Of a DNA stretch of 64,000 nt, positions 9,630 to 19,568 are shown piece after piece. The position numbers and the translations under genes were made by a program. The notes under the pieces were generated by a model. That model made no database searches. It saw nothing but the letters and a program-made list of their open reading frames with translations, and was not told where the DNA came from. Numbering within the stretch: the first letter of the stretch is position 1; the number at the start of each line of letters is the position of its first letter. The stretch is from Amorphophallus konjac (Eukaryota > Streptophyta > Magnoliopsida > Alismatales > Araceae): positions 344,322,243-344,386,242 of the forward strand of contig CM040121.1 of the NCBI GenBank assembly GCA_022559845.1. Direction: 5' to 3'.

Positions 9630-10070
9630 GACAACGTATAGACTTTGAGTTTGTGCTAGCAGCTAACGTACAGACTTTGACTTTGCAGGATGTATAGACT
9701 TGCTGATGTATGGACTTGCTGCTGAAGGATGTATAGACTTGATGATGTATAGACTTGCTGATGTATAGACTTGCTGGCTGTATAGACTTGCTGGCTGTAT
9801 AGACTTGCTGATGTATAGACTTGCTGGCTGAAGGATGTACAGACTTGCTGCTGAAGAATGTACAGACTTGCTACTATATAGACTTGCTGTTGAAGGATGT
9901 ATAGACTTGATGTGCCTGCAACAGGATGATGTATAGACTTAAGTTGCAGGATGTATAGACTTAGTAATGAAGATGCATGGAGAATGTAGAGACTTTGCAT
10001 GGCAAACTATGCAATCCAATGTATAGACTTGTTAATGAAGATGCATGGAGAATGTATAGACTTTATGTGT
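9630..10070. repeat. TGTATAGACTTGCTG short repeat cluster in the E4 LTR (U3)
   Basis: More than twenty copies of TGTATAGACTT(TG/GC) or TGTACAGACTT with variable spacers such as GATG, GCTGAAGGA. A matching cluster lies in the other LTR at about 16390-16795 with a different copy number, so copies were gained or lost since insertion. On the minus strand it falls in the first 700 bases of the LTR, presumptive U3. Confidence 0.9.
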
Positions 10071-10377
10071 AGCAGCATAAGAAATGCACCGACTATATGA
10101 ATGAACCGATGCAAGATATGAACAATGGTATGCACTGATGCATTGCTCATGCACACAATCTGTTCGATGAAATGACTAACTGTTTAAATAGATGCACAAT
10201 GACGTCATATGCAAACACAGTGTGACTTAGTATTTGCTATCAAAACCATGCACTGCTCATGCACACAACATGTTCGATGAAATGACTGATTGTTTAAACA
10301 GATGCACCATAGTGTGACTTATAGTAGTTGCTATCATCAAAACCATAACAGTAATCATGGTGCACATGTATTCAACA

Positions 10378-10726
10378 TTCTCCCCCTTTTTGATGATGGC
10401 AACACTGTGAGTCATTATATGGCAGAAATAGCCAAGATAGCAAAGTTTATGACATATGTAACATGTGCAGCTCAAGATCCATGATAGTGAAGCATGTGAA
10501 TGCAGATATGTATGCACGGATATACGTATGCATGGAGAAGTAAAGTGTATGAATGCTCTGCATAAACCCTCATCATAAATGAAGGTTCTCTCCCCCTTGG
10601 ATTCTCCCATATCCACAATGCACTCTCCCCCTTTGACAACGCACAAAGGCAACATTAGGCAACATCTCCCCCTTTCTCCCGAATCCACAGCAAGGACTCA
10701 CAACAAGACATTCTCCCCCTTTGCCA
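10378..10726 (-). promoter_or_regulatory. E4 polypurine tract cluster
   Basis: On the minus strand, CAAAAAGGGGGAGAA abuts the LTR start (10378-10392), with further AAGGGGGAGA-type tracts near 10588, 10625, 10666 and 10713. More distant variants (AGGGGGAGT) occur near 11786, 11999 and 12183. Multiple copies are a Sirevirus signature. Confidence 0.85.
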
Positions 10727-12686
10727 ACAGCAAAAAGGAGGGATACGGTACAGTGGTTGACAAAAGTCCTGGAGATCAGAGTGGAATGGTAGTGGAAGAG
10801 CAAGCCATTATATGGAAATTGGAAACATGCCGGGAGCAATATATATGGTTCAAAGTTAATGAAAACAAAGATCATCAATAGAGTTCAAAAGGCATCGACA
10901 TCCATGGTTTAATAGAAATGAATCAGAAGCGCATATCATGGCAGTGTTTAACCTTCCCTTGTCTTATACATCCATATTCAAGAACTATAAAGAAAATAGC
11001 ACAAAAACTAGTATTGAAGCTAAACAATCATGATTAGATCATGGAATTTTATGATTGCAGCAAATGTGATTTTCAATATCTTTTGCATTTGAAGGCACAA
11101 GACTCATATTTTACGAGCAGTCTAGTCTAGTACATGCCTCCTAACCGTAAGAATACACGTTGTTTCGACGCCAGTATTCCTAGGTATTTGGTAAGACTGA
11201 CTATTATGCTTCAAAATAAACAGAGATAGCAAAGTCACATCATGACATATCCGATCTCATTTCTTTGATGAGAGGATATATTTCTCAGCAATTATGCCAG
11301 TGCTCTGCCTAGAGTCCAATATTATTAAGACAGAGATAACAGGGGCACATCATGACATATCATCCGTCATTTGATTTGATGACGTGACATATTTCTCCGT
11401 GCAACAATATCATTGCTCTATCAAATTAATTTTTCAAGAATTCCAGCTCATCAAGATGTTTAGAAATAATACTAAGCTCTAGAGTATCACCAAAGTTGTC
11501 AAGATGTTTGGATTTTCAGATTTCAGGATAGTTATTCAAGGCACAACATGCAATCTCTAGTTAAGGCATATTAAAACCATAAAATATAGATGATTTCAAA
11601 AGATATATCAGAACTTCAAGGAAATCATTAAATCTGAACCATTCTCATTGAATGGACAATCATCAGTTCATATAATAGAAAGCTCTTACACCGTAGTGAT
11701 GTCTGTCTCTTGAACTTATTATCACACTGGAGGCTATTGAGGTTCAGATGCAAAAAGGACGAATGAACCAAGAAAAAATAACACGACTCCCCCTAAGAAT
11801 ATGCAATGAATGCACTCAAGGAGTTATGTAGGCAGTCAAATAGAATGACGACAAGGAGAGGTTTACTTGAACCATGCAGGGGTTGACCTGATCAAATATG
11901 AATCTAGCAGACATGAAATGCATGAACCAACACATGATTTTACACTTATGAAATTCAACATAATGAATATGAAACATATGCACGAATGCCTCAAGAAGAC
12001 AACTCCCCCTAGCTATATGGCCTATATGCGAAAGTGGCACATGATACTTGGCGGAGGTTGGTCCTCACGCATATTGAGTGCTTCCAGACAAGCATAGCCT
12101 GCCTTTCCATACATCAACATTTGATATACCATGGCCGTGCAAGAGTGAAATGATGTAAAATGATTCAAGCTAGATTGATGTTGACTCCCCCTGAATACAT
12201 GCATGGGTTGGCAATGAATTATGCAGCCTAAGACTTATGTGAATACACAATGCAATGAAGATGCTGCAAAATAATTGTGCATTTTTGTGTCTACTAGGCA
12301 TGATGTGCATTAAGATATGTGTGATCACAATATGATGCAAACACAAATCATTCACAATTGAATTTGAACTGAATGCAACATGATGATGTCAATTGCTAGA
12401 CTCCCTCTTTTGAATAATGCTAACATGAATAACGAGTTGAAAATGCAGCCATGACATGCATCATCAAAACCAAAGTCCAAGAATTTTAAGTGGTTGATAT
12501 CAGGTAGCAAACAACTCATCATCACATCAACATGACATTGGGCAGACGTATGATGCACTATCTACATGTCAAGACTAAACATGCAAGATGACTGAACTTA
12601 AAGGTTTATGTACATACCTGTGCTTTGAGCTTTTATTTACCTTATGATTCTTTGTTCAGCTCCAAGGCATCCTACACCCAAAATTC
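10727..12686. other. E4 interior non-coding region
   Basis: AT-rich sequence between the gag end and the polypurine cluster, where pol should be in an autonomous element. No recognisable protein similarity in six frames; only scattered AGGGGGAGT-type tracts. Whether it is decayed pol or unrelated filler cannot be told by eye. Confidence 0.6.
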
Positions 12687-14559
12687 TCATTTGAAATTTT
12701 TAGGTATCCAAGATTGCTTGGGTCCTTGTAGGTTAGCAGCTTTATCATATTCACCAATGTAGCTCATCTGTTTCAAGGAAATTAGATCATCCTTTCTCAT
12801 TGTTTGACAATCATACATGTCATGACCATTTTTCTCACAGTAAAAACAGCGCACAAAAGATTGAGTATTCTTTTTATGTTCATGTGCGTGTGCATATGTA
12901 TTTTGTTGTTGTGGATAAGCATGTGATTTACCTTTCATGGCATGAAGGTGATACTTTCCCTTCAAGTGCCAGCACTCTTGGACAGTATGGCCAGACTTAC
13001 CACAATGAGAGTAGCAAGGAGGAAGATTTTTATTTAAAGCCATGGAGAGTGTTGACCTGCTTGTATCAACTCTTCTGACTCCCCATGCAATTCTGTGCAT
13101 ATATCTGCTGAGTAGGTTCTCTGCCAGTATTGACCTGTTTCTTTCCTTACTCTTTCACTTGATCTCCTGCTCTAAGCTCATCATTTCTCAAGATAAAACA
13201 ATCATGCACAGTGTGACCATGTTTACCACAATAATAACAATTGATATTCATTTTGTGGAAGGCATGGTATTTAGCATTGGACATGTTATGGTGCATGTTT
13301 GGATAATCATGCTGAATTTTACTTTTCTTTCGAGCAGTGTGCCCTTTTTGGTGACCACAGGAAGTGGTGGCTTCCGGTGAGCCAGAATCTTGGATTTGGG
13401 CAAACATTGACAGGAAATCATTCAAACTTTGAATTTCATTTTTAAGTGAGGAAATGTGCTGTTTAGATTCAACAAGGCCCTCTTCGCATGCTGCCAATTG
13501 CTCATTGAGCATGGCGTTTACTGCTTTAAGATTTTTATTTTGTTGTTCTAAAGCATGCAAAGTTTCAGAGTGATCTTCAATGACAGATTTGCCTTTTTCA
13601 TGTGCAGCCAATTTTTCATGCAATTCTTCTTCAACTTTTTCATGTTCAATTTTCTTTTCCAACAACTCTCTACTCTCTTCTTTCAGAGAATCAATCAGTT
13701 TTTGTTGCCATTCAAGATCATCCTGGAGACTAACATTTATATTTCTCAAGAATGAACATTTTTCACATACAAAATTAGCAGAGCATGAAACATAATTTTT
13801 ATTTCCTTCAATCAACTTCTCATGATAGATTAGCCCATCGGCTATAGTTTGATCATTGGAGATTGACTTAGGTTGGTTTTGGAGTTTTATTACAGTTTCT
13901 TCCAACCTAGTGATTTCATCATGAAGATTTTCATTTTCATCCTTTAGACATGCAATGCTTTGTTTATGCGTATCTAGATCAACTGAGAGAGTGTCGTTAA
14001 GCTCTTTAAAAATAGAACACTTTTTACAAATCGAGCATTCATTTTGGTTAATTTTCTTGAGATCCTTTTTCAAATTTTTGTTTTCTATTTTTACCTTTTT
14101 GTATTGTGTGATCAATTCATCATAGGCTTCCATAAGCTCTTCAAAAGTGAATTCCTCGGAGTCAGAGTTTACCTGTGATGAGGATGTATTGATGGACTAT
14201 TCTGCACGGTCGGCCATGAAGCATTCTTGTTCTTGTTCCTTCCCTTCATGAATTTTCACCAACTTGTCCAATACTTGCTTGGCTGTGCTGCAAGAGGACA
14301 CAAGATGAGTTAGTCTTAGATCAACTGCAGCTGTAATTAAGTTATATGCAAGACGATTATCATTGTGTTTGGTCTCATGTTAGGCTAACCAATCAATTGA
14401 ATTTGATGGCAACTCATGAGGAACATTATATATAAGAGTCTACAATTGTGGATCTATGGAGCTAACATAGATGAACATTCTTCCAACCCATGTAGAAAAA
14501 TCTGAACCATCATAAATGGGCGGAGAAGCCATCGAAGCATGTGTAGCATATGAAGCCAT
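12687..14559 (-). pseudogene. E4 gag (copia-type, coiled coil plus CCHC zinc knuckles), broken
   Basis: Start chosen at the ATG complementary to 14557-14559 (MASYATHA), about 60 bases after the primer site. The N-terminal part is the copia gag domain: a WVGRMF segment, then LVSSCSTAKQVLDKLVK. It carries in-frame stops near 14441, 14381 and 14199. 14133-13147 is a 328-residue open stretch: long coiled coil with two Cys clusters (CSICKKCSIF, CEKCSF), then a CCHC knuckle CYYCGKHGHTVHDC. After a frameshift near 13120, a second stretch (13100-12687) has two more knuckles, one with an extra residue (CYSHCGKSGHTVQEC) and CFYCEKNGHDMYDC, and ends GPKQSWIPKNFK. The GPK...W-PK motif is where gag passes into protease in complete Sireviruses, so coding stops just before pol. 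Gag would form the particle and bind RNA. Confidence 0.8.
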
Positions 14560-14621
14560 CTAAATAACAAACACCGGGATCTTTCCCTGCAGATCGTTGG
14601 ATCTGGGAATGATAGAGCCTC

Positions 14622-14633
14622 GCTCTGATACCA
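14622..14633 (-). promoter_or_regulatory. E4 primer-binding site (initiator tRNA-Met)
   Basis: Minus-strand TGGTATCAGAGC, complementary to the 3' end of plant initiator tRNA-Met, two bases inside the 5' LTR end (14636). Confidence 0.9.
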
Positions 14634-14635
14634 CT

Positions 14636-17105
14636 TGTTGGGTCTCACGAGGTGTAAACGGATCTAGAAGGGGGGGGGGTTGAATAGATCCTATCAAAAG
14701 CTTTGGCCTATTTAAAACTCTTAGTTATCGGAAGCATGAACCACTCCTATAAAGTGAATGAATCACTTAGACACAATGCACAGCGGAATTAAGTAGAGTG
14801 GCACAGAGCATGCAATAGCTTGCAACAACCGTACGTGTGTGTGTGCTATATTGATCACTCAAAGTTCATATGTGTGTGAATGCAGTGGTGATCAACCAAG
14901 ATGCAATTATGAGAGCTTGAGTGTATAAAATAAGATAACCAAGTTTGAAAGCACACGAACCTGTGATTGGGGGTAGAAGAGATAGAGCAATCACACACGA
15001 AGAACAACCCACAACACATGTATTTTTAAGGTGGTTCGGTTGCAACCCCGCAACCTACGTCCACCCCTCACCAAAACCCGATGAGGCTTCCTTGCTGACT
15101 CACAGCTTGACCGGGGACACGCCCCAAACCACAGAACAGAGAAAACCCTCTTTCTGTCTTCCTACACACAAAGCCGGCAGGGACGACTACACCGCAGATC
15201 GGAGAACTCCCGATTGCCTTCCTACTAACCACCGGTAGGGACGATCTTCAGTTTCAATAGATTGAATGAAATGAAGAAAGAAACAAGATGAAAATGCTCA
15301 AACAAGATATGAAGATATGCTAGAATGAATTAGATCTTGTCTGAGATTGTTGGATCTTGAATCTGTTGAGGATTTGATCTTCCTTTGATCCTTTTGAGTT
15401 GATGGAGCAGATATAGGATGTAGCTTGATCTTTCCTTTGAATCTCCTTGAGTTGATGAAGAAGAATATTGGATGTAGCTTGATCTTTTCTTGAATCTCCT
15501 TGAGTTGATGAAGAGGTGTATGGATGTAGCTTTGATCACCTTTGAGAGCCTTGAATGCTTCTTGCTTGCTTGGAGGTTGCTTGGCTTCAGATCTGAGCTT
15601 GAATCACCTTGGAAGGATGAAGAACTCCAGCCCGAAGTACTGTTCACGCAGGTGCTATAGTACTTGCGAAATGGCCTCCCTTGAGCTCTCTTTGATTCAC
15701 TTCATCAACTGCATCAACTAGGGTTTCTAACCCTCTTGTATTGGTTTTATAGACTTTGAATGGTCTATAGACAAGCCCCAGACCAGATCCACAAATCATG
15801 GGTGATTAGGTGACTTTTGGATTAAACAAATCCATGTTGAATGGCCCTTTTCGAAGTGGAAACAAAAGTCAACAATTGATGGCTCGGGGCTGGCGGTCGA
15901 CCTACAGCTTCTGGCGGTCGACCTCTACTGAAACATGCTGTAGACAGATGGTCCCTGGGATTTTCGATCGACCGCTACGGGCTGGCGGTCGACCTGCAGC
16001 TGAAACTTGTGCAGACTGGCAATCCCTGGCTGGGGCGGTCGACCGCCCCTGTGCTGGCGGTCGCCCGCCAGCTGGGCAGACCCCGGTCCATCCCGGGTCG
16101 GTCCGTTATCCACTTCAGCTCCGTCGTTCAACTCCATTAGCAGCCAGTGCATGTTTGTGGCATCACCCTTGATAGTCTAAAAGGTATCAACTGAGTCTTT
16201 AACCTTGGGTTCTCTTGGCTATGCTTCTTTGTGCATTAACCTTGGATATTTGAATGAAGCTTGTGGAAGAGATTTACATCAAGGCTTGGATGCGATCATA
16301 TGGCTTTCACTTTGCCATGAAGCAACCGAATGCACTGACTATGCACAGACTTTGTGTTGGATCAACTATGTTGGAGCAACTATACATTGTACAGACTTCA
16401 ACCTGACAACGTATAGACTTTGAGTTTGTGCTAGCAGCCAACGTACAGACTTTGAGTTTGCAGGATGTATAGACTTGCTGATGTATAGACTTGCTGCTGA
16501 AGGATGTATAGACTTGATGATGTATAGACTTGCTGGCTGTATAGACTTGCTGGCTGTATAGACTTGCTGGCTGTATAGACTTGCTGGCTGAAGGATGTAC
16601 AGACTTGCTGCTGAAGAATGTACAGACTTGCTGCTGTATAGACTTGCTGCTGAAGGATGTATAGATTTGAGTTGCAGGATGTATAGACTTAGTAATGAAG
16701 ATGCATGGAGAATGTATAGACTTTGCATGGCAAACTATGCAATCCAATGTATAGACTTGTTAATGAAGATGCATGGAGAATGTATAGACTTTATGTGTAG
16801 CAGCATGAGAAATGCACCGACTATATGAATGAACCGATGCAAGATATGAACAATGGTATGCACTGATGCATTGCTCATGCACACAACCTGTTCGATGAAA
16901 TGACTAACTATTTAAACAGATGCACAATGACGTCATATGCAAACACAGTGTGACTTAGTATTTGCTATCAAAACCATGCACTGCTCATGCACACAACATG
17001 TTCGATGAAATGACTGATTGTTTAAACAGATGCACCACAGTGTGACTTATAGTAGTTGCTATCATCAAAACCATAACAGTAATCATGGTGCACATGTATT
17101 CAACA
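14636..17105 (-). repeat. E4 5' LTR (2470 bp)
   Basis: Partner of 7874-10377. It differs mainly by transitions and by copy number in the TGTATAGACTTG cluster, and has a G-run of 10 rather than 11. Contains the hairpin module at 15002-15086 and GTCGAC motifs at 15892-16073. Confidence 0.92.
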
Positions 17106-18799
17106 CTAATTGATGAATTGAAGACCCCGCATGGGGGCGCCAATTACATGAAGGGCGCCCCTATCTTGGGCGCTAATTATATGAAGGGCGCCTCTTCTCT
17201 GGGCGCTATTTCCTTGCAGTAGGAAAATTAGTAAGTCGATTGTAGTGTTTTCTTCGAACTAGGAAGCATTGGCCATTCAGGAAGGATAACATCTGGAAGG
17301 ATTAACACGTAGGAAAGTTTAGATACTAGTAGGATTCCTTCCATGGAAACTTTGATTCCAATTAAATTCTAATCCACGATCGAATCCCTTCTCTATAAAT
17401 ACCAAACCCCCTCCATCGAACCCTCTGTTGACTCTCTATTTCAAAGACGTCCTTCTGCTCTTCGTTTCCCTAAAGTTACTGTTCCTTTCTCTTTGGATGT
17501 ACGTGGAGAGGAGGGTCTACTTTCTTCTCTGCATCTTCCTGGAGGAGGCTTGTGGCTGCTACTCTTCTTCTTCCGTGGTGGTTGCCGTAGAAGAAGCCTG
17601 CTGCTTCTTTCGTTGGTGCTGTCAAGGGATCGTTTACCTACGGTTGCAGTTCTGCTACTGCTACCGTGTTCTTCCTCTGAAGCTGCAGTGCTTAGATCAT
17701 CTTCTTCTTCCTGTTGCCGTTGTCTAGTTTCTCTGTTGCAAACAGAGTATCATTTTGTGATTATTCTTGTGGTTGATTCTTCAATCTCTTCACGATTCTC
17801 TCATCCAGATCACTACAAGGTAGGTGTTCTGAAGTACAAGTCCAATCTAATAGTTATCAGATCATGATCATGCATATAGGTCTGTTAGATGGTTTCCAGT
17901 AGGTTTTGTAAAATTTTTACTGAGTTTTAGTAGAAGGCGCCTCTTGATAGGGCGCTATTTGATATAACGACTGTGCAAACAGTCGTCAGTTAGTTGGTTA
18001 ATTAATAAATACACATGTTCAAAATTTAATAACGGTGAACCATGACATCTAATCTAATACGTGAGAATACTGCTAGATTCCAGCTATTTTTCTCTACATG
18101 TCCATGTACTTGTTCCTGCCAAATTATTTTTATTAGAAAAGTGCTACTATTCGTGACCCAATACGAGCCTTCACTATTCTATGTAGCGCCCCTGACCTGG
18201 GAGCTATATCCCTAAAAGGTGGCAGCAGCTAGGGCGCTATTCAACTGAAACGTGGCCGCAGCCAAGGCGCCATTCACTTAAATTCTGGAATTTGATATAT
18301 ATGTCGATCTTAATATATTTAGAACCTAGATACAACGAATGAATGAACAGTCATTATATAATGAATTAGCGACCCTGCCCAGGGCGCTATTTCATGAAAT
18401 GAAGACTTGACCTCAGGCGCTAATTACCTGATTTCTGATTTTCGTGGTGTTCTGTAACCCTTTACAATGGGTTATGTATATAGGCACTATATTCCATTCC
18501 GTGAGCATAGTCCCACGTTTCACGATGTTTTATCAATTACCCCTCAACTCTTGGTGACATACGAGCCCTCCGTTGGACATTTCGTTCCTTCGGACTGGTA
18601 AGTTAGTCATTGAGACCTTCGTAATACTCCTCGTAGCCTTGGATTCTCTCAAGGCCGATTGAGCAGGTTGTACCACTAAAACCCATGATACTTTTGATTG
18701 CCATGTCCCTCTAAAAAAACATGGTATACCGGCCCTCATGGTATGCTATTTAGCCACCGTGAGAATAATTATTGAGCTAATGGAATGGGAAAACCATAC
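17106..18799 (+). repeat. E3 5' LTR, segment 2
   Basis: Resumes the E3 LTR after E4. 17106-17110 is the second CTAAT; the rest matches 33703-35398 of the intact 3' LTR. It holds the TATA box (17394), a CT-rich leader and many GGCGC(T/C)A(T/A)TT motifs (17131-17215, 17935-17960, 18180-18270, 18365-18420). Ends with CATAC (18795-18799), the E5 target site. Confidence 0.92.
17394..17400 (+). promoter_or_regulatory. Candidate TATA box of the E3 5' LTR
   Basis: TCTATAAATACC, also present in the 3' LTR at 33987-33993, followed about 30 bases on by a CT-rich leader. A good match to the plant TATA consensus and conserved in both LTRs. Confidence 0.75.
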
Positions 18800-19568
18800 T
18801 GGAGAGGGGGATTTCTGTAGCCCATTCAAAGAGCAGCCCGAGTAGGCCTGACAGGACCCAACGAGGCCAAGCTCGCCTAAGTGATAGCCCACAGGGCCCA
18901 CTTAGGGAAGAAAGTCTAATAAAAAATCGCTCGAGGACACAACCTTCCTAGGCGGCCTCTAGGCTCGGAGGGCCCGAGCGTCGGTTAGGTCACAGGAAAG
19001 GTCCGGCCCAAGCCATCTCTCCGCCCGGGAGAAGAAGGCGTACGCCGGCCTATCCGACCCATCTTCTCCCGAGCTAAGCCTATCGCCCGGATAGGGCTGG
19101 CCTCTCTGAACTCGGAACGGCCGACGATTGCTTATCCTTGCAGCCGTTAGGAGTCCACTACGGGCAGGAATTCAGAAAGGCGAGGGACTTCTTCTTCCCA
19201 AAGGTGATAACATTCCCACGATAAGGCAATGAAAGCCCACGTCGAGGACGTAACGCCCCCCTGAGACCCCGCGACTTACAGGACTCCGAGAAGGCGGCAC
19301 ACTATTTAAACCCAGGATACTCTCCGGCGAAAGGTAAGGGCAATCATACGCTCAAAGCTCCTGAGCAAGAACCACTTCACCCTTCTGGTGGAGAGGGATC
19401 TCACGCACATGCTCTCACCTCCCTTTATTGCTCCCGCCATAGCTCCACTGACTTAAGCATCGGAGGGTTTTCCCCAGGGATTCTCCCTGGGCCCCCTGAT
19501 CCGTTTCCCTATCTTGCAGTTCACTACCTGGTGATCCTCCATCTGCTCAGGGCCAGTGCGAGATCACG
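18800..19568 (+). repeat. E5 5' LTR, missing its last bases
   Basis: Matches the 3' LTR (27000-27776) up to AGATCACG at 19561-19568. The terminal TCTCTTCA is absent and the sequence jumps into pol. TATTTAAA at 19303-19310 is the likely TATA box. Confidence 0.9.

Larger units (their letters stand above)
7874..10377 (-). repeat. E4 3' LTR (2504 bp)
   Basis: Near-identical to 14636-17105. The minus-strand start TGTTGAATACATG lies next to a polypurine tract at 10378. Contains, in plus coordinates, an 11-G run (7908-7918; 10 in the other LTR), the Sirevirus hairpin module (8262-8325), GTCGAC palindromes (9121-9311) and a TGTATAGACTTG repeat cluster (9630-10070). Confidence 0.92.
7874..17105 (-). 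mobile_element. E4: gag-only, non-autonomous Sirevirus-type copia element
   Basis: 9232 bp flanked by CTAAT (7869-7873 and 17106-17110). Read on the minus strand: 5' LTR 17105-14636, primer site 14633-14622, gag 14559-12687, about 2.3 kb of non-coding DNA with repeated GGGGGAGA-type tracts, 3' LTR 10377-7874. No protease, integrase, RT or RNase H is present in any frame. The uninterrupted E3 3' LTR near 33700 shows the empty site (one CTAAT). LTRs start TGTTGAATAC and end CCCAACA. Sampled LTR divergence is about 2-3%. Confidence 0.9.

Noticed and set aside
9630..10070. Regular repeats that could be taken for a CRISPR array
   Set aside because: Units are about 12 bp, spacing is irregular, spacers are themselves repetitive, and the array lies in a plant retrotransposon LTR.
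17428..17867. Leu/Ser-rich ORFs just after the E3 TATA box, present in both LTRs (also 34021-34463)
   Set aside because: They follow from a CT-rich leader. Both LTR copies derive from one sequence, so presence in both is not independent evidence, and two frames are equally open.
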